Assembly: GCF_017676345.1 (NCBI RefSeq)
Contig: NZ_JAFFZM010000039.1
Coordinates: 1-36,637 of the forward strand
DNA length: 36,637 nucleotides
DNA from: Streptomyces smyrnaeus
Lineage (GTDB): Bacteria > Actinomycetota > Actinomycetes > Streptomycetales > Streptomycetaceae
Direction: 5' to 3'
A model generated the notes under the pieces. That model was not told the origin of the DNA, did not search any database, and saw only the letters and a program-made list of their open reading frames with translations. Positions 16,193 through 23,431 of this stretch are shown piece by piece (within the stretch, counting starts at the first letter, position 1; every line of letters starts with the position of its first letter). A program made the position numbers and the translations under genes.

Positions 16193-17040
16193 CAGCGCCG
16201 CTGACCATCGCCTACTCGCCCTGCCCCAACGACACGTTCGTCTTCGACGCCTGGGCGCACGGACGGGTGCCCGGCGCGGCGGCGCCCGAGGTGACGTTCG
16301 CGGACATCGATGTCACCAACGGCATGGCCGAACGCGGGGAGCTGGATGTACTGAAGGTGTCGTACGCGGTGCTGCCGTGGGTGCTGGAGGAGTACGCGCT
16401 GCTGCCGTGCGGCGGGGCGCTGGGCCGGGGCTGCGGGCCGCTGGTGCTCATCCGGGAGGCGGGCGAGCCGGCGGCGCTGAGCGGCAAGCGGGTGGCGGTG
16501 CCGAGCGAGCGTTCGACCGCGTATCTGCTCTTCCGGCTGTGGGCCGCGACCGAGGTGCCCGGCGGGGTGGGCGAGATCGTGGTGCTGCCCTTCCACGAGA
16601 TCATGCCCGCCGTACGGGACGGCGCGGTGGACGCGGGGCTCGTCATCCACGAGGCCCGGTTCACCTACCAGGAGTACGGGCTGCACAGCCTCGCCGACAT
16701 GGGCGAGCACTGGGAGGCCACCACAGGGCTGCCGATCCCGCTGGGCGCGATCATCGCGAAGCGGTCGCTGGGAGCGGAGAGGCTGCGCGCGCTGGCCGAC
16801 ACCATCAGCACCTCGGTGCGGATGGCGTGGAAGGACCCGTCCGCCTCGAAGCCGTATGTGCTGGAGCACGCCCAGGAGATGGACCCGGCCGTGGCCGAGC
16901 AGCACATCGGCCTGTACGTCAACGAGTTCACCGAGGAGCTGGGCGCGGACGGCTATGCGGCCGTCCGCGGGTTGCTCACCCGTGCTGCTGACGAGGGGCT
17001 GGTGCCGCCCCTCGGGCCGGATGCGCTGGCCTTCCCATGA
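16174..17040 (+). CDS. mqnD: 1,4-dihydroxy-6-naphthoate synthase
   Basis: Cytosolic enzyme of 288 residues that converts cyclic dehypoxanthine futalosine to 1,4-dihydroxy-6-naphthoate, the ring precursor of menaquinone. It has the periplasmic-binding-protein-like fold of the MqnA/MqnD family. The starting motif IAYSPCPNDTFVFDAW, the TNGMAERGELDVLKVSYA segment, the substrate loop VPSERSTAYLLFRLW and LVIHEARFTYQEYGL are characteristic; the His of VIHE (residue 159) corresponds to the catalytic histidine of the family. ATG at 16174 lies inside the end of mqnB, with AAGGA about 9 nt upstream. It is followed by a repeat hairpin at 17121-17156, the probable terminator. Confidence 0.93.
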   Translation: MDTNAIAAPLTIAYSPCPNDTFVFDAWAHGRVPGAAAPEVTFADIDVTNGMAERGELDVLKVSYAVLPWVLEEYALLPCGGALGRGCGPLVLIREAGEPAALSGKRVAVPSERSTAYLLFRLWAATEVPGGVGEIVVLPFHEIMPAVRDGAVDAGLVIHEARFTYQEYGLHSLADMGEHWEATTGLPIPLGAIIAKRSLGAERLRALADTISTSVRMAWKDPSASKPYVLEHAQEMDPAVAEQHIGLYVNEFTEELGADGYAAVRGLLTRAADEGLVPPLGPDALAFP

Positions 17041-17120
17041 GCCTTGCCCTGGGCCACGGCGGGGTCCCGTCGTTGGTTGCCCGGGTCGTTGCCCGGGTGT
17101 CCGTGTCCGTTGGCCGAGCG

Positions 17121-17156
17121 CGCAGTTCCCCGCGCCCCTGACGGGGCGCGGGGCGC
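17121..17156. repeat. Dispersed repeat A forming a perfect hairpin terminator
   Basis: CCCCGCGCCCC (17128-17138) and GGGGCGCGGGG (17143-17153) pair as an exact 11-bp stem around the tetraloop TGAC, preceded by CGCAGTT. It lies 3 nt before the end of the minus-strand cold-shock gene and 81 nt after mqnD, so it can stop transcription from both sides. The same core occurs at several other gene ends in this window. Confidence 0.75.
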
Positions 17157-17158
17157 TC

Positions 17159-17542
17159 TTACACGTCCAGTTGGTCGGCGACGGCGCGGAGCATGCCCGC
17201 GATCTTGCGGCCGTGCTGCTTGTCGGGGTAGCGGCCCCGCTCCAGGGACTGGGAGACGCCGTCCAGCAGCGTCGTCAGGTCCTGCACGATGGAGGCCAGC
17301 TCGTCCGGCTTGCGGCGCTGCGCCGCCGCCACGGACGGGGCCGGGTCCAACAGCGTGACGGAGAGCGCCTGGTCACCACGCTGTCCGGCGACGACGCCGA
17401 ACTCCACACGCTGGCCGGGCTTGAGCGCGTCCACTCCGTCCGGGAGCACCGACGAGTGTACGAAGACGTCACCGCCGTCGTCGCGGGAGAGAAAGCCGAA
17501 GCCCTTCTCGCTGTTGAACCACTTGACCTTGCCGGTAGGCAC
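17159..17542 (-). CDS. Cold-shock-domain protein with C-terminal extension
   Basis: A 127-residue RNA/DNA-binding protein. Residues 1-65 are a cold-shock domain: GKVKWFNSEKGFGFLSRDDG contains the RNP-1 motif, and DVFVHSSVL the RNP-2 motif. Typical bacterial cold-shock proteins stop at about 67 residues; this one continues with a roughly 60-residue helical, charged region (RRKPDELASIVQDLTTLLDGVSQSLERG and on to the end), a variant familiar in actinobacteria. The start is GTG at 17542, with GAGGA upstream; the conserved PTGKVKW follows it directly. It is transcribed toward mqnD and divergent from the small membrane protein. A long leader is likely, but its promoter is not obvious. Confidence 0.9.
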   Translation of the reverse strand: MPTGKVKWFNSEKGFGFLSRDDGGDVFVHSSVLPDGVDALKPGQRVEFGVVAGQRGDQALSVTLLDPAPSVAAAQRRKPDELASIVQDLTTLLDGVSQSLERGRYPDKQHGRKIAGMLRAVADQLDV

Positions 17543-17838
17543 GTCTGTCCTCGTCCTCGTACTCGTCCGGATGCACCGGGCTACGGCTGCTGGAAACTGG
17601 CTGACTCTGCTGCGCCGGGGCGGCCAGGCCCCGAGACTCCCCGAACCCCGACCCCCGATCCCCCGCAATAGCAGTCGGGCGGGCCGCATGACCCGCCACC
17701 ACCAAGGTTAATGGCCCGGGGCGCCGTGGCAAGGTGCCACCGGGAGCGGGTGCCCTCAGGTGGTTCCCGGCCGGACGGTCTCCGGGCGGCCCGAGTGCCC
17801 GCTGCCGGAGCACTCGATCCCGGATCTACCCTGTGTGG

Positions 17839-18075
17839 GTGAACACTGAAACTCCGTCCGCCGGTGATCTTCTCGTGCGTATCGGCGGGATCGTCTTTCT
17901 GATCGGCGCGGTGGCCACACTCGTCACGGTCGCGCCGCTGTTCCTGGGCACCGAGCCGTTCCCGGCCCCCGCGTACTTCGTCTGCATGCTGATGGGCCTC
18001 GGGTTCCTGCTGGCGGGCGCGGGTGTCCTGCGGACGGCACTCGCCCAGCGGCGGCGAGCCGCACGGGAAGCGTGA
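17839..18075 (+). CDS. Small two-helix membrane protein, unknown function
   Basis: A 78-residue protein with two hydrophobic helices, about residues 13-35 (RIGGIVFLIGAVATLVTVAPLF) and 44-66 (YFVCMLMGLGFLLAGAGVL), and a basic Arg/Ala tail. I do not recognise a family. The start is GTG at 17839, because TACCCT (17827-17832) ends 6 nt before it and the hydrophilic N-terminus NTETPSAGDLL begins there; no ribosome site is present, so the mRNA is probably leaderless. It is divergent from the cold-shock gene. The 296-bp gap before it (17543-17838) contains the short inverted repeat GGCGGG/CCCGCC (17679-17698) and otherwise nothing I can name. Confidence 0.6.
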   Translation: MNTETPSAGDLLVRIGGIVFLIGAVATLVTVAPLFLGTEPFPAPAYFVCMLMGLGFLLAGAGVLRTALAQRRRAAREA

Positions 18076-18094
18076 GCCTTCCCCCGTGCTGGGG

Positions 18095-18109
18095 AGGGGG
18101 TGCCCCTTG
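18095..18109. repeat. Short repeat C, copy 1
   Basis: AGGGGGTGCCCCTT recurs as its reverse complement AAGGGGCACCCCCT at 31174-31187, where it overlaps the stop of the acyl-CoA-synthetase-like gene. It is short, so chance cannot be excluded, but both copies lie next to repeat A. Confidence 0.35.
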
Positions 18110-18148
18110 GCCGATCCCGCAGACTGCGGGCGCGTTGTGGCTTGTCGC

Positions 18149-18177
18149 GCAGTTCCCCGCGCCCCTGACGCGGCGCG
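18149..18177. repeat. Dispersed repeat A, diverged copy
   Basis: The sequence CGCAGTTCCCCGCGCCCCTG matches the 17121 copy, but the 3' arm is changed to ACGCGGCGCG, leaving only a 6-bp stem (CGCGCC with GGCGCG). It lies between the convergent small membrane protein and HAD genes (gap 18076-18252), where it may serve as a weakened bidirectional terminator. Confidence 0.6.
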
Positions 18178-18252
18178 TCCCTCCCCGCGCTCTTGGGAGG
18201 TCTGCGCCAGAGGCGCAGGGCCGGCAAGCGCAGCCCCCACGCCGGGCAAGCG

Positions 18253-18975
18253 CTAGCCGCGGGTGAGCCCGGCGAACCAGCCCGGGAAGGCCGTCAGATC
18301 CGGCAGCACCACATCGGCGCCCGCCTCGGCCAGCTCGCTCTCGTCGCAGGGGCCGGTGGCGACCGCCACGGAGCGGGCGCCGGCCATCCGCGCACCCCGC
18401 ACATCGCCCACGTGGTCACCCACGTAGACGGCGGCGCCGTGCGCGGTCAGCGCCTCCGCCTTGCCCTCCGCCCACAGCTCGCCGACCAGCACGTCGGGGG
18501 CGAGCCCGAGGTGGTCCAGGTGCAGCTTGGCGCTCGGTCCGTGCTTGGCGGTGACCACCAGCGTGCGCCCTCCCGCCGCGCGTACCGCCTCCAGCGCCTC
18601 CCGGGCGCCCGGCAGCGCGGTCGTCGGTTCGATGGCGTGGTCCGGGTAGAGGGCGCGGTAGCGCTCGGCCATCGCGGGGATCTCCTCCTCGGGGAACCAG
18701 TACGCCATCTCCTGGACGAGCGGCGGGCCGAGCCGGGTCACGATCAGGTCCGCGTCGATGGCCACACCGGTCTCCGCCGCCAGCCGCCGCCAGGTGGCGT
18801 GGATACCGGGGCGGGAGTCGATCAGCGTCATGTCGAGGTCGAACCCGACCGTGGGGCCGGGCGGGCTTCCCCCGACTCCGTCCGGGTGCGGGTGCCTCCG
18901 GCCGGAGGCTGGGGGAGTACCCCCGGACGCCGATGCCGAGGCGGGGGACGGAGCGTGCGAAACCATGCCGATCAT
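18253..18975 (-). CDS. HAD-superfamily phosphatase with repeat-derived N-terminal extension
   Basis: Cytosolic phosphatase of 240 residues, of the phosphoglycolate-phosphatase-like group. Motif I is DLDMT, with the nucleophile Asp at 46 and acid/base Asp at 48; motif II is in LVVTAKHG; and motif IV is VGDHVGDVRGA. A helical cap domain lies in between. The catalytic core begins only at residue 42. The preceding Ser/Pro/Gly-rich stretch contains the dispersed repeat B (18891-18918, residues 20-29). No start codon lies between that stretch and the core, so the extension must be translated. ATG at 18975 has AAGG upstream; ATG at 18966 is the alternative. It is divergent from the siderophore operon and shares its promoter region. 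Its substrate is unknown. Confidence 0.8.
   Translation of the reverse strand: MIGMVSHAPSPASASASGGTPPASGRRHPHPDGVGGSPPGPTVGFDLDMTLIDSRPGIHATWRRLAAETGVAIDADLIVTRLGPPLVQEMAYWFPEEEIPAMAERYRALYPDHAIEPTTALPGAREALEAVRAAGGRTLVVTAKHGPSAKLHLDHLGLAPDVLVGELWAEGKAEALTAHGAAVYVGDHVGDVRGARMAGARSVAVATGPCDESELAEAGADVVLPDLTAFPGWFAGLTRG
18891..18918. repeat. Dispersed repeat B inside a coding region
   Basis: The core GGCCGGAGGCTGGGGGAG also occurs at 12104-12122 and 31131-31148, but here it lies within the 5' end of the HAD gene. On the minus strand it is read as part of a Pro/Ser/Arg-rich segment. The reading frame is preserved across it. Confidence 0.65.
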
Positions 18976-19017
18976 TGTGCCTTGCCCTACGCCTTACACT
19001 GTGGTCTGCCTCAATAC

Positions 19018-19036
19018 TTAGGTCTGCCTAACTTGC
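19018..19036. promoter_or_regulatory. Candidate DtxR/IdeR-family iron box
   Basis: TTAGGTCTGCCTAACTTGC matches the DtxR-type consensus TTAGGTTAGCCTAACCTAA at 14 of 19 positions, counted by eye. Its core TTAGG-TCTG-CCTAA is an inverted repeat. It lies 72 bp before the first siderophore permease gene and 43 bp from the divergent HAD gene. GGTCTGCCT is also repeated at 19003-19011, exactly 18 bp away, which may be a second half-site. Iron-dependent repression by a DmdR/IdeR protein is the expected function. Confidence 0.55.
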
Positions 19037-19107
19037 CTACCTGACCTGGCCCACCTGGTCCGGTCGCCGGTGTCGGCCGACCACACCGATCCGTGAGGAA
19101 GGGACCG

Positions 19108-20217
19108 ATGCCTGCCGCCCCCGCACCCCGCTCCACGCCCGCCGGGGCCTCGGCCGCAGCACCGGCCGAGGCCGCGGCCGGCAGCGGCAGCCCTTCCGCG
19201 CCGGGGCGCTCCCGCCGGACCGTCGCGCTCTGGGGGAGACTCGGCTGGCTGCTGGCGGGCGCTGCCGCACTGGCGCTGGCGGCGCTGCTGAGTCTCGCCC
19301 TGGGCAGTCGCCCCATCCCGCCCTCCGCGGTGTGGGACGCGCTGCTGCACGGTGGCCACAGCAACGCCGCCGAAGTCGTCCGCACCCTCCGGGTGCCCCG
19401 CACCGTGGTCGGCGTCATGGTCGGCGCCGCGCTCGGCCTCGCGGGCACCGTCCTGCAGGGCCTCACCCGCAACCCCATCGCCGAGCCCGGCATCCTGGGC
19501 ATCAGCCAGGGCGCCGCGGCCGGCGTCGTGGGGGCCATCGCCTTCGCCGGAGTGCACACGCTGAGCGGCTATGTGTGGTTCGGCTTCGTGGGCGCCGGGA
19601 TCGCGGCGCTCGCCGTCTACGCGGTCGCCGCCAAGGGACGCGGCGGAGCGACTCCCGTGAAGCTGGCGCTGTCCGGCGCGGCCGTCAACGCCCTGCTCGT
19701 CGCCCTCGTCTCCGGCGTCCTGACCACCCGTGCCGCCGCGCTGGACGAGTTCCGGTTCTGGCAGGTCGGTTCGCTCTCGGACCGGGACGCGACCATCGCC
19801 GGGCAGGTGTGGCCGTTCCTGGTGGTGGGCGCGCTGCTGGTGCTCTCGGTCGCGCGCGGACTGGACGCGCTCGCACTGGGCGAGGACATGGCGCGCGGAC
19901 TCGGCCAGCGGGTCGCCACCGTACGGATCGTCGGCGGGCTCGGTGCCACCGTGCTGACGGGCGCCGGGGTCGCGGCGGCCGGACCGATCGCCTTCGTCGG
20001 GCTCGCCGTTCCCCACATGGCACGCGCCCTGGTGGGGGCGGGTCACCGCTGGCTGCTGCCCATGGCGGCCCTGCTGGGCCCCGTCGTCCTGCTGGTGTCC
20101 GACGTGGCGGGACGGCTGGTGATGCGGCCCGGCGAGGTCCCGGCGGGTGTGATGACCGCGCTGGTCGGGGCGCCGTTCCTGGTGATCCTGGTGCGCCGCA
20201 GGGCGGTCGCCGCATGA
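19108..20217 (+). CDS. Siderophore ABC importer permease 1 (FecCD family)
   Basis: Inner-membrane permease of 369 residues for ferric-siderophore uptake. After an Ala/Pro-rich cytoplasmic tail come about ten hydrophobic helices. FecCD landmarks are RTLRVPRTVVGVMVGAALGLAGTVLQGLTRNPIAEPGILGISQGAAAGVV near the N-terminus, LDEFRFWQVGSLSDRD in the middle, ALGEDMARGLGQRV (the coupling segment that meets the ATPase) and GPIAFVGLAVPHMAR near the end. ATG at 19108 is chosen because GAGGAAGGGA lies just upstream; a GTG at 19093 is in frame but lacks a site. Its stop overlaps the ATG of a 22-codon mini-ORF (20214-20282) that leads into the second permease gene. Iron control is likely through the box at 19018. 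Confidence 0.9.
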   Translation: MPAAPAPRSTPAGASAAAPAEAAAGSGSPSAPGRSRRTVALWGRLGWLLAGAAALALAALLSLALGSRPIPPSAVWDALLHGGHSNAAEVVRTLRVPRTVVGVMVGAALGLAGTVLQGLTRNPIAEPGILGISQGAAAGVVGAIAFAGVHTLSGYVWFGFVGAGIAALAVYAVAAKGRGGATPVKLALSGAAVNALLVALVSGVLTTRAAALDEFRFWQVGSLSDRDATIAGQVWPFLVVGALLVLSVARGLDALALGEDMARGLGQRVATVRIVGGLGATVLTGAGVAAAGPIAFVGLAVPHMARALVGAGHRWLLPMAALLGPVVLLVSDVAGRLVMRPGEVPAGVMTALVGAPFLVILVRRRAVAA

Positions 20218-20282
20218 GCGCCGCCACGTGCCGCACAGCCCGTACGACGACTGCCGCGCCGTCCACAGGGGTGTGGATATGA
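20214..20282 (+). CDS. 22-codon coupling mini-ORF between permease genes
   Basis: The frame ATG(20214)...TGA(20280-20282) encodes 22 residues, beginning MSAATCRTA. Its ATG overlaps the stop of permease 1 as ATGA (20214-20217), and its own stop overlaps the ATG of permease 2 as ATGA (20279-20282). The peptide has no recognisable domain. The geometry suggests it carries ribosomes from one gene to the next. It could instead be a remnant of an older start of permease 2 that a frameshift displaced. That it is translated is not proven by sequence. Confidence 0.4.
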   Translation: MSAATCRTARTTTAAPSTGVWI

Positions 20283-21484
20283 CCGCCCTTTCCCCCCGCA
20301 CCGACCCGCCCGGCAGTCCGGTGCCGCCCGCCCGCCCGGCCGGATACGGCCTCGTACGGGCCCGCGGCACCTCGTGGCTGGTGCACCGGCGGGCCGGCGT
20401 CGTCGCGGGCGCCCTCGCCGTCGCGCTCTTCGCCGCCGTCGTCGCCAACCTCACCCTCGGGGAGACCACCGTCCCGGTGACCGAGGTCGTCAAGGTGCTG
20501 TTCGGCCGGCCGTCCCCCGACGAACTGGTCGTCGGCACCCTGCGCATGCCGCGCCTGGCCGTAGGGCTGCTGGCGGGGGCGGCCTTCGGCGTCGCGGGCG
20601 CGCTCATCCAGACCGTGGCCCGCAACCCGCTCGCCAGTCCGGAGATCATCGGCGTCACGCACGGGGCCTCCGCGCTGACCGTCGGCGCGATGACGTTCGG
20701 CATCACCTCCTACGCGACGCTTCCCTACCTCTCCACCGCCGGTGGCCTGGCCGCCGCCGCACTCGTCTATGTGTTCGCCTGGCGCGGCCCGGGCTCGCCC
20801 GGCTCCCGGCCGGGAGCCGGGCCCACCCGCTTCATCCTCATCGGCATCGGCATCTCGGTGGCGCTGCGCTCGCTCACCCAGCTGTTCCTCACCAAGGGCG
20901 ACTACCTGGTGGCGCAGCAGGCGAAGGTGTGGATGACCGGCTCGCTCAACGGACGCGGCTGGGACCAGGCCACGCCGCTGTGCGTGGCGCTGCTGCTCAT
21001 GCTGCCGTGCGTGGTGTGGTCGGCGCGCGCCATGCGCACCGTGACACTGGACGACGACACGGCGACGGGGCTGGGCGTACGGCTGGCCCGCAACCGGCTG
21101 GTGCTCGTGGTCACCGGCGTCGTCCTGGCCTCCGTGGCGACGGGCGCGGCCGGGCCCATCGACTTCGTGGCGCTGCTGGCGCCGCAGATCGCCCGCCGGC
21201 TGACCCGTACGGCGCAGATTCCGCTGCTGTCCTCCGCGCTGCTGGGCGCCTTCGTGGTCACCCTCGGGGACCTGCTGGCCCGCAAGTTGTTCGCGCCGAC
21301 GGAGCTGCCGGTCGGGGTGCTGACGGCGGCCGTGGGTGCGCCGTATCTGATCTGGCTGCTCGTCCGTACCAGCGGCGGCCGTACCCGCGGCAGCCGTACC
21401 CGCCTCGGTGTCCGGACGAACCGGACGAAGAAGAACAGCACGCAAGAGCCGACCACTCACAGGCCGAAGGGGGCCGCGCAATGA
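20279..21484 (+). CDS. Siderophore ABC importer permease 2 (FecCD family)
   Basis: Second inner-membrane permease, 401 residues, partner of the first in a heterodimeric channel. It shares the FecCD pattern: GTLRMPRLAVGLLAGAAFGVAGALIQTVARNPLASPEIIGVTHGAS, then QAKVWMTGSLNGRGWD, DDTATGLGVRLARNRLVL and GPIDFVALLAPQIARRLT. The C-terminus ends in an unusual basic tail of about 40 residues (RTRGSRTRLGVRTNRTKK and on). ATG at 20279 is chosen because AGGGGTG lies about 8 nt upstream and it overlaps the mini-ORF stop; GTG at 20228 would add 17 residues without domain value. Its stop overlaps the start of the ATPase gene as ATGA, showing tight coupling in the operon. Confidence 0.88.
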   Translation: MTALSPRTDPPGSPVPPARPAGYGLVRARGTSWLVHRRAGVVAGALAVALFAAVVANLTLGETTVPVTEVVKVLFGRPSPDELVVGTLRMPRLAVGLLAGAAFGVAGALIQTVARNPLASPEIIGVTHGASALTVGAMTFGITSYATLPYLSTAGGLAAAALVYVFAWRGPGSPGSRPGAGPTRFILIGIGISVALRSLTQLFLTKGDYLVAQQAKVWMTGSLNGRGWDQATPLCVALLLMLPCVVWSARAMRTVTLDDDTATGLGVRLARNRLVLVVTGVVLASVATGAAGPIDFVALLAPQIARRLTRTAQIPLLSSALLGAFVVTLGDLLARKLFAPTELPVGVLTAAVGAPYLIWLLVRTSGGRTRGSRTRLGVRTNRTKKNSTQEPTTHRPKGAAQ

Positions 21485-22401
21485 GCACTTCCGCCACTGG
21501 CCGGCTGGCGGCGCGCGGGCTGACGCTCGCCTACGAGGACCGCACCGTCGTCGCCGAACTGGACCTGGAGGTACCCGACGGCGAAGTCACCGTCGTCGTC
21601 GGGCCGAACGCGTGCGGCAAGTCGACGACGCTGCGCGCACTCGGCCGACTGCTGCGCCCACGCGCCGGAGCGGTGCTGCTGGACGGCGAGGATCTGGCGC
21701 ACATCCCGACGCGCACCATCGCGCAGTCCCTCGGGCTGCTGCCGCAGTCCCCGGTGGCGCCCGAGGCGATCACCGTCTCGGACCTCGTCGCACGCGGACG
21801 GCAGCCGCACCAGCGCTGGTGGCAGCAGTGGTCGCAGGAGGACGAGCGAGCCGTCACCGAGGCGATGGAACGCACGGACGTCACGGCCCTGTCGGAGCGT
21901 CCGGTGGACGAGCTGTCGGGCGGCCAGCGCCAGCGGGTGTGGCTCGCGATGGCGCTCGCGCAGCAGACGGATCTGCTGCTGCTGGACGAGCCGACGACAT
22001 ACCTGGACATCGCGCACCAGGTGGAGGTGCTGGACCTGGTGCGGCAGTTGGCCGCGCCCACGGCCGAGGGCACACGTGGCCGCACTGTCGTGATGGTGCT
22101 GCACGACCTCAACCAGGCGGCGCGGTACGCGGACCACCTCGTCGCCATGAAGGACGGCCGCGTCGTCGCCCGGGGCCGGCCCGATCAGATCGTCGACGCG
22201 GCGCTCGTCAGGGAGGTGTTCGGGCTGGAGGCCGTCGTCGTGCCCTGCCCCGTCACCGGCGACCCGCTCGTCGTCCCCGGCGCCCCGTGGCAGCCGCAGT
22301 CGCCGCCGCAGACCTCCTCGCAGCCGCAGACCCCCGCACAGCAGCGAGCCGACCCCACGAGCCCCGCGCAAGGCACGTTCGAACCCTCGACAAGAAAGTA
22401 G
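21481..22401 (+). CDS. Siderophore ABC importer ATPase (FecE-like)
   Basis: Cytoplasmic ATPase of 306 residues that powers the permease pair. All motifs are intact: Walker A GPNACGKST with Lys at 47, Q-loop LGLLPQSP, signature LSGGQ at 145-149, Walker B LLLLDEP with Asp 169 and Glu 170, D-loop TTYLD, and switch His 208 in VLHDLNQA. The spacing and the sequence PTRTIAQSLGLLPQ fit the iron-siderophore branch. The last 40 or so residues are a Gln/Pro/Ser-rich tail unlikely to be folded. ATG at 21481 has AAGGGGG upstream and overlaps the permease stop. The binding-protein gene begins 12 nt downstream. Confidence 0.93.
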   Translation: MSTSATGRLAARGLTLAYEDRTVVAELDLEVPDGEVTVVVGPNACGKSTTLRALGRLLRPRAGAVLLDGEDLAHIPTRTIAQSLGLLPQSPVAPEAITVSDLVARGRQPHQRWWQQWSQEDERAVTEAMERTDVTALSERPVDELSGGQRQRVWLAMALAQQTDLLLLDEPTTYLDIAHQVEVLDLVRQLAAPTAEGTRGRTVVMVLHDLNQAARYADHLVAMKDGRVVARGRPDQIVDAALVREVFGLEAVVVPCPVTGDPLVVPGAPWQPQSPPQTSSQPQTPAQQRADPTSPAQGTFEPSTRK

Positions 22402-22413
22402 GAGGACCCTCTC

Positions 22414-23376
22414 GTGAAGGTCACCTCGACCGCGGTGGGCACGGCACTCGCCGTCGCTTCCGCTCTCACGCTCACCGGCTGCGGTTCCGACTCGGATGCG
22501 GACAAGGACGCCAAGGGCGGTACACACACCGTGCAGACCGCCAACGGGCCGGTGAAGGTGCCCGACGACCCCGAGCGCGTCGTCGTCCTGGACACCGCCG
22601 AGCTGGACTCCGCGATCACACTGGGCGTCAAGCCGGTCGGCGCCACGACGGCGCAGCCCGGCAAACCCTTCCTCGACTATCTGCCCGAGGACAAGGTGAA
22701 GGGCGTCAAGAACGTCGGCGTCATCGCCCAGCCCAACATGGAGAAGATCGTCTCCCTCAAGCCGGACCTGATCCTCACCAACAAGGAGCGCGACGCCAGC
22801 CGTTACGACGAGCTGTCCAAGATCGCGCCGACCGTGATGACGAAGACGACCGGATACCCCTGGAAGGAGAACTTCCAGGTGCACGCGGCGGCGCTCGGCA
22901 AGAAGGCCGAGGCGAAGAAGGTGCTGGCCGACTACGCGGCCCACACCAAGAAGGTCACCAAGGCGCTCGGCGGCCGGAAGAAGGCCGCCGGTATCGAGGC
23001 CGGCGTCATCCGCTTCCAGGAGGGCGCCGACACCCGCATCTACGGCGAGAAGGCGTACATCGCCACCATCCTCAAGGACGTCGGCCTCTCCCGCCCGCCG
23101 GTCGCGGCGCAGGCCAAGGACTACGGCGGCCTCGCCATGGACGTCAGCCCCGAGCAGGTCGACAAGGGCGACGCCGACGTCGTCTTCTACACCTCCTACG
23201 GCGACCCGAAGAAGTCGGGCGAGGCCAAGTCCGTCAAGAGCCCGCTGTGGAAGAACATGCGCGCCGTCAAGGCGGACCGCGCCTTCCATGTGAAGGACGA
23301 GCTGTGGATCCAGGGCATCGGCTACACGGCGGCCGACAAGATCCTCGACGAGCTGGAGGCGGACCTCACCAAGTAG
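22414..23376 (+). CDS. Siderophore-binding lipoprotein (FecB/FepB-like)
   Basis: A 320-residue solute receptor anchored outside the membrane, the capture component of the importer. The signal peptide ends in LTGC, with the lipid-bearing Cys near residue 23. The mature protein has the class III binding-protein layout, two lobes joined by a long helix. Visible segments are PDDPERVVVLDTAELDSAITLGVKPVG, MEKIVSLKPDLILTN, DELSKIAPTVM, the basic linking helix KKAEAKKVLADYAAHTKKV and DVSPEQVDKGDADVVFYTSYG in the second lobe. It is Lys-rich compared with its neighbours, as is common for this class. GTG at 22414 has GGAGGA 7 nt upstream. It is the last gene of the operon and is followed by a perfect 16-bp hairpin. 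Hydroxamate siderophore binding is plausible but not shown. Confidence 0.9.
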   Translation: MKVTSTAVGTALAVASALTLTGCGSDSDADKDAKGGTHTVQTANGPVKVPDDPERVVVLDTAELDSAITLGVKPVGATTAQPGKPFLDYLPEDKVKGVKNVGVIAQPNMEKIVSLKPDLILTNKERDASRYDELSKIAPTVMTKTTGYPWKENFQVHAAALGKKAEAKKVLADYAAHTKKVTKALGGRKKAAGIEAGVIRFQEGADTRIYGEKAYIATILKDVGLSRPPVAAQAKDYGGLAMDVSPEQVDKGDADVVFYTSYGDPKKSGEAKSVKSPLWKNMRAVKADRAFHVKDELWIQGIGYTAADKILDELEADLTK

Positions 23377-23386
23377 GGCCGCCCCG

Positions 23387-23430
23387 CCGTCCCCAGGGGG
23401 CCCGGTCCCGCAACGGCCCCCTGGGGACGG
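23387..23430. terminator. Perfect 16-bp bidirectional terminator hairpin
   Basis: CCGTCCCCAGGGGGCC (23387-23402) is the exact reverse complement of 23415-23430, with a 12-nt loop between. It starts 10 nt after the siderophore operon's stop and ends right at the convergent lipoprotein gene. The symmetric stem would work for either strand. There is no T run. Confidence 0.8.
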
Positions 23431-23431
23431 C

